From Desulfonatronospira sp. (lineage in GTDB: Bacteria; Desulfobacterota; Desulfovibrionia; Desulfovibrionales; Desulfonatronovibrionaceae), in assembly GCA_007127015.1 (NCBI GenBank), contig SLAE01000013.1:1-7218 (forward strand): DNA of 7,218 bases, given 5' to 3'. Below the pieces are notes generated by a model that worked only from the letters and a program-made list of their open reading frames with translations, did no database searches and was not told the origin of the DNA. The number at the start of each line of letters is the position of its first letter. The stretch's first letter is position 1. Positions 1 to 6,054 of the stretch are shown in pieces. The position numbers and the translations under genes are program-made.

Positions 1-205
1 CTGTCTTTCATGGTTGATCGACTGTGGACATTGAACCGGGGCCCTGCCGGGCTTGACTGCTTAGTTTTCATCCGGAAACGGTTCTTTTTCCCTTTGGCTG
101 CGTCAATCTGCACAATTATTCCCAACGTATTAAGATACGCCTCCTCATAATTGCTTGATTTCCTTGCCAAAAGAAAAAACTCCTCGTTTCCGGAAAGAAA
201 ACCAT

Positions 206-248
206 CAGTTTCAGCATCCGGAAATAAAGAATTTCCGGATTGAAACTG
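206..248. repeat. Long imperfect inverted repeat (stem-loop)
   Basis: The inner arms ATCCGGAAAT (216-225) and ATTTCCGGAT (231-240) are perfectly complementary around a 5-base loop, AAAGA. The outer arms CAGTTTCA (206-213) and TGAAACTG (241-248) extend the stem to 18 pairs, with only GC (214-215) bulged. No T-run follows on the + strand. On the - strand the stem is followed by a T-rich stretch (complement of 192-205), so a terminator for leftward transcription is possible, although no leftward gene is known to its right. It could also be a protein-binding site or a REP-like palindrome. Confidence 0.75.
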
Positions 249-382
249 CTTAACAGACCGGAAGAATTCTAGACAATTTGTATCAATTGTGCAAGAAGCT
301 ATCCCGGTTGGATCAAATGTTCTTCAGTGAGGCAAGGAAGTAAATTCAAAGAACAACCGGTTGATTTATTTTATTTTTGATG

Positions 383-410
383 TTTACTTTTATGATTAAG
401 TATTTATATT
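383..410 (+). promoter_or_regulatory. Candidate sigma-70 promoter of rimO
   Basis: TTTACT (383-388, 4 of 6 to TTGACA) lies 16 bases before TATATT (405-410, 5 of 6 to TATAAT), in a strongly AT-rich setting. Transcription would start near 416-418, only about 5-7 bases before the rimO ATG, which fits the absence of a Shine-Dalgarno sequence there. TATGAT at 391-396 is an alternative -10, but I see no well-spaced -35 for it. Confidence 0.35.
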
Positions 411-422
411 AAACAATCATTG

Positions 423-1727
423 ATGTTTGAAATTAAAGTCTATGCTCAAAGTCTGGGTTGTCCCAAGAACCAGGTGGACACCGAAAATATACTCGGCGGT
501 CTGGGCAACTTCTGGTCGCCCGCCACGAATCCGCAGGAAGCAAATCTTATCCTGCTCAATACCTGCGCGTTTATTCGTCCTGCAGTTGAAGAATCTCTGG
601 AAACCATCTTCGAGATCGCCCAGGATATTCAAAATTTAAATCCCAGGCCTTTACTGGTAGTCACCGGATGCCTGGTGTCCAGATATGGACCGGGCCTTGG
701 CCGCGAAATCCCTGAGGCGGATATACTGGTTTCCCTGCGGGAACAAAAAGATCTGCCCCTTAAGATACGTAACCACTTCGGCCTGCCACAGGATAAAGTT
801 CCGGATTTAGCGCGGACTCTGACCGCTTCTGCCGGTACACATGCATATCTCAAGATCAGCGAAGGCTGCAATAACCGTTGCGCGTTCTGCACTATTCCTT
901 CCATTCGCGGCAGGCTTAGATCCAGACCTGCGCAGGAGTTGCTGGATGAAGCAGCCTGTCTTGTGGATGGGGGGGTAAGCGAGCTTGTTCTGGTGTCTCA
1001 GAACAGTACGGCTTACGGTCTGGATCTGGGGTACAGGCGGGGGCTAAGCAAGCTTGCGGCAGGTCTGGCCCGTTTGCAGGGTCTGAAGTGGCTGCGGATC
1101 ATGTATCTTTACCCCGCAGGTCTGGACACGAATCTTCTTGAATCGCTTGCGGATCTGGGTCCTCCTTTTGTGCCTTATTTCGACGTTCCGCTGCAGCATG
1201 CTCATCCGGATATCTTAAGGCTGATGGGAAGAGCTTTCAAGCAGGATCCCCTCCGGGTGATAGAGAGTATCAGGAAGTTTTTTCCTGATGCAGCCATAAG
1301 AACCACGCTGATTACCGGATATCCGGGTGAAGAGGAAAAACACTTCAGCACCCTGCTCAATTTTGTCCGCCAGGCCCGCCTGCAGCACCTGGGAGTATTT
1401 CCTTACTATGCCGAAGAAGGGACCAGAGCCGCCCGGTTTGCCGGCCAATTGCCGGATGAAGTCAAAAATGAGCGGCGCAGGCTGATTATGCGGGAACAAA
1501 GAAAGATCAGCCGTGAATATCTCGAGGGTTATGTGGAGCGGGATCTTGAAATCCTGGTGGAAGAGCCGCACCCGGAATGGACCGGGCTTTATACCGGCAG
1601 AACATGGTTTCAGGCGCCGCAAGTGGATGGAATTACTTATATAAGCGGACCTGATATAAAATCCGGGAAAATGGTTACGGCCCGAATCCAGAACAGTCTT
1701 GACTATGATCTGGAGGCCCTGGCCTGA
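423..1727 (+). CDS. rimO: Ribosomal protein S12 methylthiotransferase RimO
   Basis: RimO is a radical-SAM methylthiotransferase that adds a methylthio group to a conserved aspartate of ribosomal protein S12 in the cytosol. The 434 residues show the family's three parts. The N-terminal UPF0004 domain starts with the RimO-typical SLGCPKNQVDTE and has the auxiliary cluster cysteines Cys13, Cys48 (NTCAF) and Cys83 (TGCL). The radical-SAM core has the CxxxCxxC motif at Cys149, Cys153 and Cys156 (EGCNNRCAFC) and the LQHAHPDILRLMGR segment near 258-271. The C-terminal TRAM domain spans about 370-434. The length is close to that of known RimO (about 440). I chose ATG 423; TTG 420 is directly upstream in frame, and a stop at 393-395 limits further extension. 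No Shine-Dalgarno sequence precedes either codon. The SLGCPKN and NTCAFI motifs separate it from the tRNA enzymes MiaB and MtaB. Identification is firm. Confidence 0.96.
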   Translation: MFEIKVYAQSLGCPKNQVDTENILGGLGNFWSPATNPQEANLILLNTCAFIRPAVEESLETIFEIAQDIQNLNPRPLLVVTGCLVSRYGPGLGREIPEADILVSLREQKDLPLKIRNHFGLPQDKVPDLARTLTASAGTHAYLKISEGCNNRCAFCTIPSIRGRLRSRPAQELLDEAACLVDGGVSELVLVSQNSTAYGLDLGYRRGLSKLAAGLARLQGLKWLRIMYLYPAGLDTNLLESLADLGPPFVPYFDVPLQHAHPDILRLMGRAFKQDPLRVIESIRKFFPDAAIRTTLITGYPGEEEKHFSTLLNFVRQARLQHLGVFPYYAEEGTRAARFAGQLPDEVKNERRRLIMREQRKISREYLEGYVERDLEILVEEPHPEWTGLYTGRTWFQAPQVDGITYISGPDIKSGKMVTARIQNSLDYDLEALA

Positions 1728-1746
1728 GTTGGACCGAACAAACTTC

Positions 1747-1821
1747 ATGGCCCGTAAAAAGGGTAAAATTAATAAAAAGGCATTATTTTTATTGTCAATG
1801 CCTCAGCTATCTGCTAATTAG
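1747..1821 (+). CDS. Possible 24-residue leader peptide upstream of rpsA
   Basis: An ATG at 1747 opens a 24-codon frame ending with TAG at 1819-1821, 34 bases before the rpsA start. The product would begin MARKKGKINKKALFLL: very basic, then a short hydrophobic patch. No Shine-Dalgarno sequence precedes the ATG, and I know no family for it. Its second half coincides with the two stem-loops of the rpsA leader, which would let its translation influence their folding. It may equally be a chance frame in AT-rich DNA, and I consider that somewhat more likely. Confidence 0.2.
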   Translation: MARKKGKINKKALFLLSMPQLSAN

Positions 1822-1824
1822 CTG
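1778..1824 (+). promoter_or_regulatory. Tandem stem-loops in the rpsA leader
   Basis: Stem one pairs AGGCATT (1778-1784) with AATGCCT (1797-1803) around a 12-base AU-rich loop. Stem two starts at the next base and pairs CAGCTA (1804-1809) with TAGCTG (1819-1824) around 9 bases. An unpaired AU-rich stretch with the Shine-Dalgarno sequence follows (1825-1855). In enterobacteria S1 represses its own mRNA through a structured leader, so a similar role is conceivable here. The sequence does not prove it. TTGTCA (1792-1797) inside stem one also resembles a -35 box, but the facing -10 (TAATTA, 1815-1820) is poor. No T-run follows stem two, so it is not a standard terminator of rimO. Confidence 0.4.
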
Positions 1825-1855
1825 CAAATTTATCAAGTGTGTTAGGGGGATTTTT

Positions 1856-3604
1856 ATGCAAAACACAAACGAAACCACTGATTCCCAGGAAAACCTGGAA
1901 GCCGAAGTAAATTTCGAGACCGCGCTGGAAGATTATCTGAACGCGGATTTCGGCGAAGTACAGGAAGGAAGCATTGTCCATGGAGAAGTGGTCAAAGTGG
2001 AAAAGGACTATGTCCTTGTGGATGTCAACTTCAAATCCGAGGGCCAGATTCCCATTTCTGAATTTCTTGATGGTGAAGGAAATCTGACTGTCAGCGAGGG
2101 GGATAAGGTTGACGTCTTTGTTACCCAGAAGAACGAAAACGAAGGAGCAATTTCCCTGTCCCGGGAAAAGGCCAGGCGGGTAAAACTGCTGGATGATCTT
2201 CAGGAGATTCTGGATAATCAATCGACTATCAAGGGCAGAATTTTAAAGCGGATCAAAGGCGGATATAACGTAGACCTTGAAGGTCTGGAGGCTTTTCTGC
2301 CCGGCTCGCATGTAGATCTCCGGCCTGTTCCGGATATGGACGCCCTGGTGGGACAGGAAATGGACTTCCGCATCCTCAAGATCAATCGCCGCAGGAGCAA
2401 TGTAATCATTTCCCGCCGTGTTCTACTGGAAGAAGAAAGAGACAGTATGCGCCAGGAGCTTCTGGATACCATTGAAGAAGGTCAGGTGATCCAGGGCAAG
2501 GTCAAGAATGTTACAGAGTACGGGGTATTCATAGATCTGGGCGGTCTGGACGGTCTGCTGCACATAACAGACATGTCCTGGAAGAGGATCCGCCACCCCA
2601 AGGAAATGGTTCAGATGGGAGACGAGCTCGAACTCAAAGTCCTTGGATTTGATCCCGCAGAAAAGAAAGTATCACTGGGACTTAAACAGCTGGTTCCTGA
2701 TCCGTGGGAGAGCATTGATGACAAGTATCCCGAAGGCACCAGAATGACCGGCAAAGTGACTAATCTTGCTGACTACGGAGCTTTTGTCGAGCTGGGAGAC
2801 GGTGTGGAAGGCCTTGTGCACATCTCAGAGATGTCCTGGACCAGAAAATTGAGACATCCTTCCCAACTGGTCAAATCCGGTGATGAAGTGGAAGTCGTGG
2901 TGCTGGGCATAGACTCAGAGCGCAAGCGCATCTCCCTGGGCATGAAGCAGGTCAATCCCAATCCCTGGGATGTTGTCTCCGAGAAGTATCCTGAAGGCAC
3001 CATCCTGGAAGCTCCGGTCAAAAACATTACCGAATTCGGGCTGTTTATCGGAATCGAAGACGGCATAGACGGACTGATCCATGTATCGGACATGTCCTGG
3101 ACCAAAAAAGTCCGCCATCCTTCAGAGCTTTTTAAAGCCGGAGACATGGTTCGGGCCAAGGTACTCACAGTGGACAAGGAAAACGAGAAATTCACCCTGG
3201 GCATCAAGCAGCTCACCGAGGATCCCTGGGCTGAAGTGCCCAATCATTATCCTGTGGGCACTAATGTTTCCGGCAAAATCACCAATATTACTGATTTTGG
3301 CCTTTTTGTGGAAGTCGAGGAAGGAATTGAAGGTCTGGTGCATGTTTCGGAAATGAGCCGCAAGAAAATCAAAAATCCCAAAGAGTCCTTTACCGAAGGA
3401 CAGGAGATTCAAGCCAAGGTCATTCATGTCAGCGCTGATGAACGCAGACTGGGACTGTCCATCAAACAGCACCTGGAAGAAGAGGAAAAAAGGCGCTCCG
3501 GCGCGGAACAGCGGGCTAAAAACGGCACGCCCTCTCCAGGAAGCAATCTTGGGGATTTAATCAGGCAAAAGCTGGAAGAAGGAGATGGAGAAAAGCAGGA
3601 CTAA
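1856..3604 (+). CDS. rpsA: 30S ribosomal protein S1
   Basis: S1 binds single-stranded mRNA on the small ribosomal subunit and helps load structured messages or those with weak Shine-Dalgarno sequences. The 582 residues contain six S1 (OB-fold) repeats at about 37-103, 122-187, 208-277, 293-364, 380-451 and 467-537. Repeats 3-6 are the most alike, with recurring patterns such as YGVFIDLGGLDGLLHITDMSW followed by RHP and a closing SLGLKQ-type strand. Repeats 1 and 2 are more divergent, as in the ribosome-docking part of E. coli S1. A charged tail (about 538-582, EEEEKRR and then a flexible segment) completes the protein, which is slightly longer than E. coli S1 (557). The start has a good Shine-Dalgarno sequence, AGGGGGA (1844-1850), six bases before ATG. 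The 3' end overlaps the next gene by 20 bases. Six repeats at this length point to a full-type Gram-negative S1. Confidence 0.97.
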   Translation: MQNTNETTDSQENLEAEVNFETALEDYLNADFGEVQEGSIVHGEVVKVEKDYVLVDVNFKSEGQIPISEFLDGEGNLTVSEGDKVDVFVTQKNENEGAISLSREKARRVKLLDDLQEILDNQSTIKGRILKRIKGGYNVDLEGLEAFLPGSHVDLRPVPDMDALVGQEMDFRILKINRRRSNVIISRRVLLEEERDSMRQELLDTIEEGQVIQGKVKNVTEYGVFIDLGGLDGLLHITDMSWKRIRHPKEMVQMGDELELKVLGFDPAEKKVSLGLKQLVPDPWESIDDKYPEGTRMTGKVTNLADYGAFVELGDGVEGLVHISEMSWTRKLRHPSQLVKSGDEVEVVVLGIDSERKRISLGMKQVNPNPWDVVSEKYPEGTILEAPVKNITEFGLFIGIEDGIDGLIHVSDMSWTKKVRHPSELFKAGDMVRAKVLTVDKENEKFTLGIKQLTEDPWAEVPNHYPVGTNVSGKITNITDFGLFVEVEEGIEGLVHVSEMSRKKIKNPKESFTEGQEIQAKVIHVSADERRLGLSIKQHLEEEEKRRSGAEQRAKNGTPSPGSNLGDLIRQKLEEGDGEKQD

Positions 3605-4478
3605 GTTCAGTCAAAGACATCCACTGATCTTCGGATTTTTGCTCATATTTGCGGCCGTGGTCACTTTTATGCTGGCCATGGCCGTTTTTAATTATCTTTT
3701 CTTTGATGGTCCAAGACTCAGGACCCAGCCCAAGATCGGTGTGGTCAATATTCAGGGGCTTATTACCGATTCCAGAGAAATAGTTGAGTGGATCCACAGG
3801 CTGGAAGAAGACGATGCAGTCCAAGGGGTGCTCTTGCGCATCAATTCTCCAGGGGGAATGGTGGCCCCTTCGCAGGAAGTTTATCAGGCTGTCCATTATC
3901 TGGCCCAGCAAAAGATTGTAGTCGCCTCTCTTGGTGCGGTGGCTGCGTCAGGCGGCTATTACGCTGCCAGTCCTTCCCACAGGATTGTGGCTAATCCCGG
4001 CACCTTGACCGCCAGCATCGGAGTCAAAGCCACCCTGACCAATGTAGAGGAACTAATGCGCAAGCTGGGTATTGATACTCAGGCCATCTACAGCGGAGAA
4101 TACAAGGACGCGGGCAGTATGGCCAGGCCGATGACCGAGGAGGAAAGAGCGTATTTTCAGAGCCTGGTCGACGATATGCATGATCAGTTTGTCGAAGACG
4201 TAGCCAGGGGCAGGGATATGGACGAGGACCGGGTGCGCGCGCTGGCCGATGGCCGGGCCATGACCGGAAGGCAGGCCCTTGAGGCCGGACTTGTGGACGA
4301 GCTCGGAGGGCTGCGCGAGGCCATGCAGATCCTGCAGGAGCTGGCTGAGGTGGATAAGAGGAGGTTCAGGATAGTTGAAGGTCCTGAAGAGAGAGTCTCC
4401 CTGCTTCGCTGGATTTTAAGCGAATTTTCTCTGGGGGATAAGTTTTATGGGCCTAAATGGGTTTTTACCTATGAATAA
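3585..4478 (+). CDS. sppA: Signal peptide peptidase SppA, short form (peptidase family S49)
   Basis: SppA is an inner-membrane serine protease that degrades signal peptides after they are cleaved from exported proteins. The 297 residues begin with a short basic stretch and one membrane anchor (about 13-38), so the catalytic domain should face the periplasm. Visible family marks are RINSPGG (85-91, oxyanion region), the nucleophile Ser122 in AVAASGGYY, and the general base Lys174 in YSGEYKDAGS, a Ser-Lys dyad. The size matches the single-domain form (about 300-340), not the double-length E. coli enzyme (618). ATG 3585 lies inside the end of rpsA (20-base overlap), with the purine-rich GGAAGAAGGAG running right up to it. 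GGAAG at 3574-3578 gives a usable spacing, so coupled translation with rpsA is likely. The downstream gene overlaps its 3' end. Confidence 0.94.
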   Translation: MEKSRTKFSQRHPLIFGFLLIFAAVVTFMLAMAVFNYLFFDGPRLRTQPKIGVVNIQGLITDSREIVEWIHRLEEDDAVQGVLLRINSPGGMVAPSQEVYQAVHYLAQQKIVVASLGAVAASGGYYAASPSHRIVANPGTLTASIGVKATLTNVEELMRKLGIDTQAIYSGEYKDAGSMARPMTEEERAYFQSLVDDMHDQFVEDVARGRDMDEDRVRALADGRAMTGRQALEAGLVDELGGLREAMQILQELAEVDKRRFRIVEGPEERVSLLRWILSEFSLGDKFYGPKWVFTYE

Positions 4479-5535
4479 TGTATCCGAAGTTCTAAATAAA
4501 GCCCGCCACGGCAACCGCCTGAGTTTTGAAGAAGCCCTGTTGCTTGCCGATAAGGCTCAAATTCATGATCTGGGCCAAACCGCTTTTTCAGTGCGCAGCC
4601 GAATGTATGATAACAAAGCTTTTTTCATCTACAACCAGCACCTCAACTATACCAATATCTGCAGCAATGCCTGCAGATTCTGCGCCTACAGCAGGCGAGA
4701 AGGGGAAGAGGGTGCCTATACCATGAGTGTTGATCAGATAAGAAAAGCTGTACTGGACAGAATTCATGAACCCATTGACGAGATTCATATTGTGGGTGGT
4801 TTGAATCCCGATCTGCCTTACGATTACTATCTGGATATGTTATCGGCGGTCAAAAAACTTAGACCAAGGGTGCGCATAAAGGCTTTCACCGCGGTGGAGA
4901 TAGCTTTTTTAGCCGCAAAGTACTGCCTGACCCGGAAGAGAATTCTTCTGGACTTTGTCCAGGTCGGGCTGGACGCGCTTCCAGGAGGCGGGGCCGAGGT
5001 TTTTGCTCCCGGTCTTCGCAGACAGCTTTGTCCCGAGAAATTATCAGGTCAAGAATGGCTCAAGATTCATGAACTGGCTCACAGCCTGAACATACCAACC
5101 AACTGCACTCTGCTTTTCGGGCACATTGAGACCTGGGAGGATCGCCTGGAACATTTAAACGCGCTGCGCGATCTTCAGGACAGAACCAATGGTTTTTTAT
5201 GCTTTATTCCTCTCCCCTACCAGCCGGGAAGCAATGATCTTAATGCCGGTGGTCCGGACGGAATGGATATGACCAGGATGTGGGCACTGTCCAGATTATT
5301 TCTGGATAATATTCCGCATATAAAGGCCTACTGGGTCTTCGCCGGGATCAAGGCCGCCCAGGTGGGACTCTGGTGCGGAGCAGACGATTTTGACGGGACC
5401 ATTGTCGAGGAAAAGGTCGGCCACGCAGCTGGAGCAGACACTCCTAAAGGTCTTGACATTGACAGCCTCAAACATCATATCCTGGCCGCGGGATTCATCC
5501 CGGTACGCAGAGATTCCTATTTTCAACCCCGATAA
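4447..5535 (+). CDS. mqnE: Aminofutalosine synthase MqnE (radical SAM)
   Basis: MqnE joins SAM to the chorismate-derived enolpyruvyl-benzoate to give aminofutalosine, an early step of the futalosine route to menaquinone. The 362 residues show the radical-SAM cysteines Cys72, Cys76 and Cys79 (NICSNACRFC) followed by AYS. They also carry MqnE-typical blocks: EIHIVGGLNPDLPYDYY (about 112-128), IKAFTAVEI (144-152), GLDALPGGGAEVF (174-186), FGHIETWEDR (224-233), DNIPHIKAYW (287-296) and GADDFDGTIVEEK (311-323). The HIVGGLNPDLP and LPGGGAEVF signatures favour MqnE over the related MqnC and the F420 enzymes CofG/CofH. ATG 4447 has GGGGG (4433-4437) nine bases upstream and overlaps sppA by 32 bases. 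A second in-frame ATG at 4471 has no such site, so I prefer 4447. Other mqn genes are not in the window. Its place behind rpsA-sppA suggests co-transcription. Confidence 0.93.
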   Translation: MGLNGFLPMNNVSEVLNKARHGNRLSFEEALLLADKAQIHDLGQTAFSVRSRMYDNKAFFIYNQHLNYTNICSNACRFCAYSRREGEEGAYTMSVDQIRKAVLDRIHEPIDEIHIVGGLNPDLPYDYYLDMLSAVKKLRPRVRIKAFTAVEIAFLAAKYCLTRKRILLDFVQVGLDALPGGGAEVFAPGLRRQLCPEKLSGQEWLKIHELAHSLNIPTNCTLLFGHIETWEDRLEHLNALRDLQDRTNGFLCFIPLPYQPGSNDLNAGGPDGMDMTRMWALSRLFLDNIPHIKAYWVFAGIKAAQVGLWCGADDFDGTIVEEKVGHAAGADTPKGLDIDSLKHHILAAGFIPVRRDSYFQPR

Positions 5536-5547
5536 GCCTGGGTTTTT
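5525..5547 (+). terminator. Possible weak intrinsic terminator at the end of mqnE
   Basis: AACCC (5525-5529) can pair with GGGTT (5540-5544) around a 10-base loop that contains the mqnE stop codon, and a TTTTT run ends at 5547. The stem is only five pairs and its last two bases overlap the T-run, so it is a weak candidate. Confidence 0.3.
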
Positions 5548-5624
5548 CGACTTTCCTTCCTGTTACTTCAATTCTGCTTCCCTTTTTACCGACTGCCACT
5601 GCCTGAATATCTGAATCAGTACAA

Positions 5625-5655
5625 CAGGTTCCGGAATCCGGCACCTGGTTTTAAT
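5625..5655 (+). terminator. Candidate intrinsic terminator of the rpsA-sppA-mqnE operon
   Basis: CAGGTTCCGG (5625-5634) and CCGGCACCTG (5638-5647) form a GC-rich stem of nine pairs with one T-C mismatch and a 3-base AAT loop, followed by GTTTTAAT. The stem is strong but the T-run is short. It lies about 90 bases after the mqnE stop. Confidence 0.4.
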
Positions 5656-5694
5656 CCTGCCGACAAAAATATCTGGAAAGATAAAAATCTGATA

Positions 5695-5730
5695 AAGCAG
5701 GCGCGGAACCCCGGGAACCTGCTTGATTTT
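5695..5730 (+). terminator. Second candidate terminator-like hairpin
   Basis: AAGCAGG (5695-5701) pairs with CCTGCTT (5718-5724) around a 16-base GC-rich interval, and GATTTT follows. The interval holds the direct repeat GGAACC (5705-5710 and 5714-5719). The large loop makes this weaker than the hairpin at 5625-5647. Confidence 0.25.
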
Positions 5731-5837
5731 CAGGCTGCAAAAACAACTTTCACTGACTCATTTGAATGTTTTTTACAAGACAGTCAAGACAACCCATTCT
5801 TATAGCTCCCGGCCCTATCGTAAAAAGTTTCTTACCT

Positions 5838-5863
5838 GCGCTTGGCTTGTGTTCAAGAAGCGC
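5838..5863. repeat. Bulged stem-loop in the pre-permease gap
   Basis: GCGCTT (5838-5843) pairs with AAGCGC (5858-5863). Inside it CTTG (5846-5849) pairs with CAAG (5854-5857), leaving a GG bulge and a TGTT loop, for ten pairs in total. TTTA follows, which is too short for a clear terminator. It could be a leader structure or an operator. Confidence 0.4.
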
Positions 5864-6054
5864 TTTATCCGATGGTTCATACTTTTTCTGTTTTGTTGTC
5901 CAGGTGTTCCAGGACCTTCTATTTTCATGAAATATGTGGAAAAGACTTTCAGGATCAGGTGATTAAATAATGAGGAAAAGAAACGAAAAAGTTGTAAACG
6001 CATAAATTCTCATTATTTTATTAAAAAGCTTAATCAAGAGCTCGCGGAGGACGG

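Larger units (their letters stand above)
1..422. other. Unassigned AT-rich region upstream of rimO
   Basis: No recognisable gene is present. The + strand has a 46-codon frame (ATG at 10, stop at 148-150) with no familiar motif. The - strand is open from 323 to the left edge, but its only in-frame ATG is at 71, and a TTG at 170 is the other plausible start. I see no family match in either. The region holds several TCCGGAAA/TTTCCGGA words, a long hairpin (206-248), a TTTCCGGAAA palindrome (187-196), a CAACCGGTTG palindrome (354-363) and a very AT-rich stretch at 361-420 that probably contains the rimO promoter. It could be a plain intergenic region, or the start of a divergent gene lying mostly outside the window. 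Confidence 0.5.
5536..6054. other. Structured intergenic region between mqnE and the lactate permease
   Basis: I see no convincing gene in these 519 bases. A 79-codon + frame (TTG at 5723 to 5962) lacks a Shine-Dalgarno sequence and matches nothing I know. The opposite strand is open over 5753-5962 with its stop at 5750-5752, but has no start codon near its beginning. The region has three hairpin candidates (5625-5647, 5695-5724, 5838-5863), a TTTCATGAAA palindrome (5923-5932), and a possible permease promoter: TTGTAA (5992-5997) 16 bases before TATTTT (6014-6019), each 4 of 6 to consensus. No sigma-54 site is evident. It most likely holds the end of the upstream operon and the control region of the permease. 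Confidence 0.5.

Noticed and set aside
10..150. 46-codon rightward frame at the left edge
   Set aside because: It has no Shine-Dalgarno sequence or known motif, and a frame this short is expected by chance.
1215..1748. 177-codon leftward frame opposite rimO
   Set aside because: It lies antisense to the conserved radical-SAM and TRAM part of rimO, lacks any recognised motif and is explained by the codon bias of the real gene.
2773..3243. 156-codon leftward frame opposite rpsA
   Set aside because: It is antisense to S1 repeats 4-6 and its Ser/Pro-rich, repetitive composition mirrors the repeats on the other strand.
2480..3480. Repeated words such as CATGTCCTGGA in rpsA, considered as a DNA repeat array
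   Set aside because: They come from the homologous S1 protein repeats and stay in frame.
5625..5647. GGTTCCGGAATCC considered as a tRNA T-arm
   Set aside because: The bases do not fit the T-loop consensus and no acceptor, D or anticodon arms surround it.
5723..5962. 79-codon rightward frame in the gap before the permease
   Set aside because: It has a TTG start inside a hairpin arm, no Shine-Dalgarno sequence, an unusual Phe/Lys/Arg-rich composition and no recognised family.
5970..6005. 11-codon frame (MRKRNEKVVNA) before the permease, considered as a leader peptide
   Set aside because: It has no run of regulatory codons and no attenuator hairpin following it, so nothing beyond its presence supports it.
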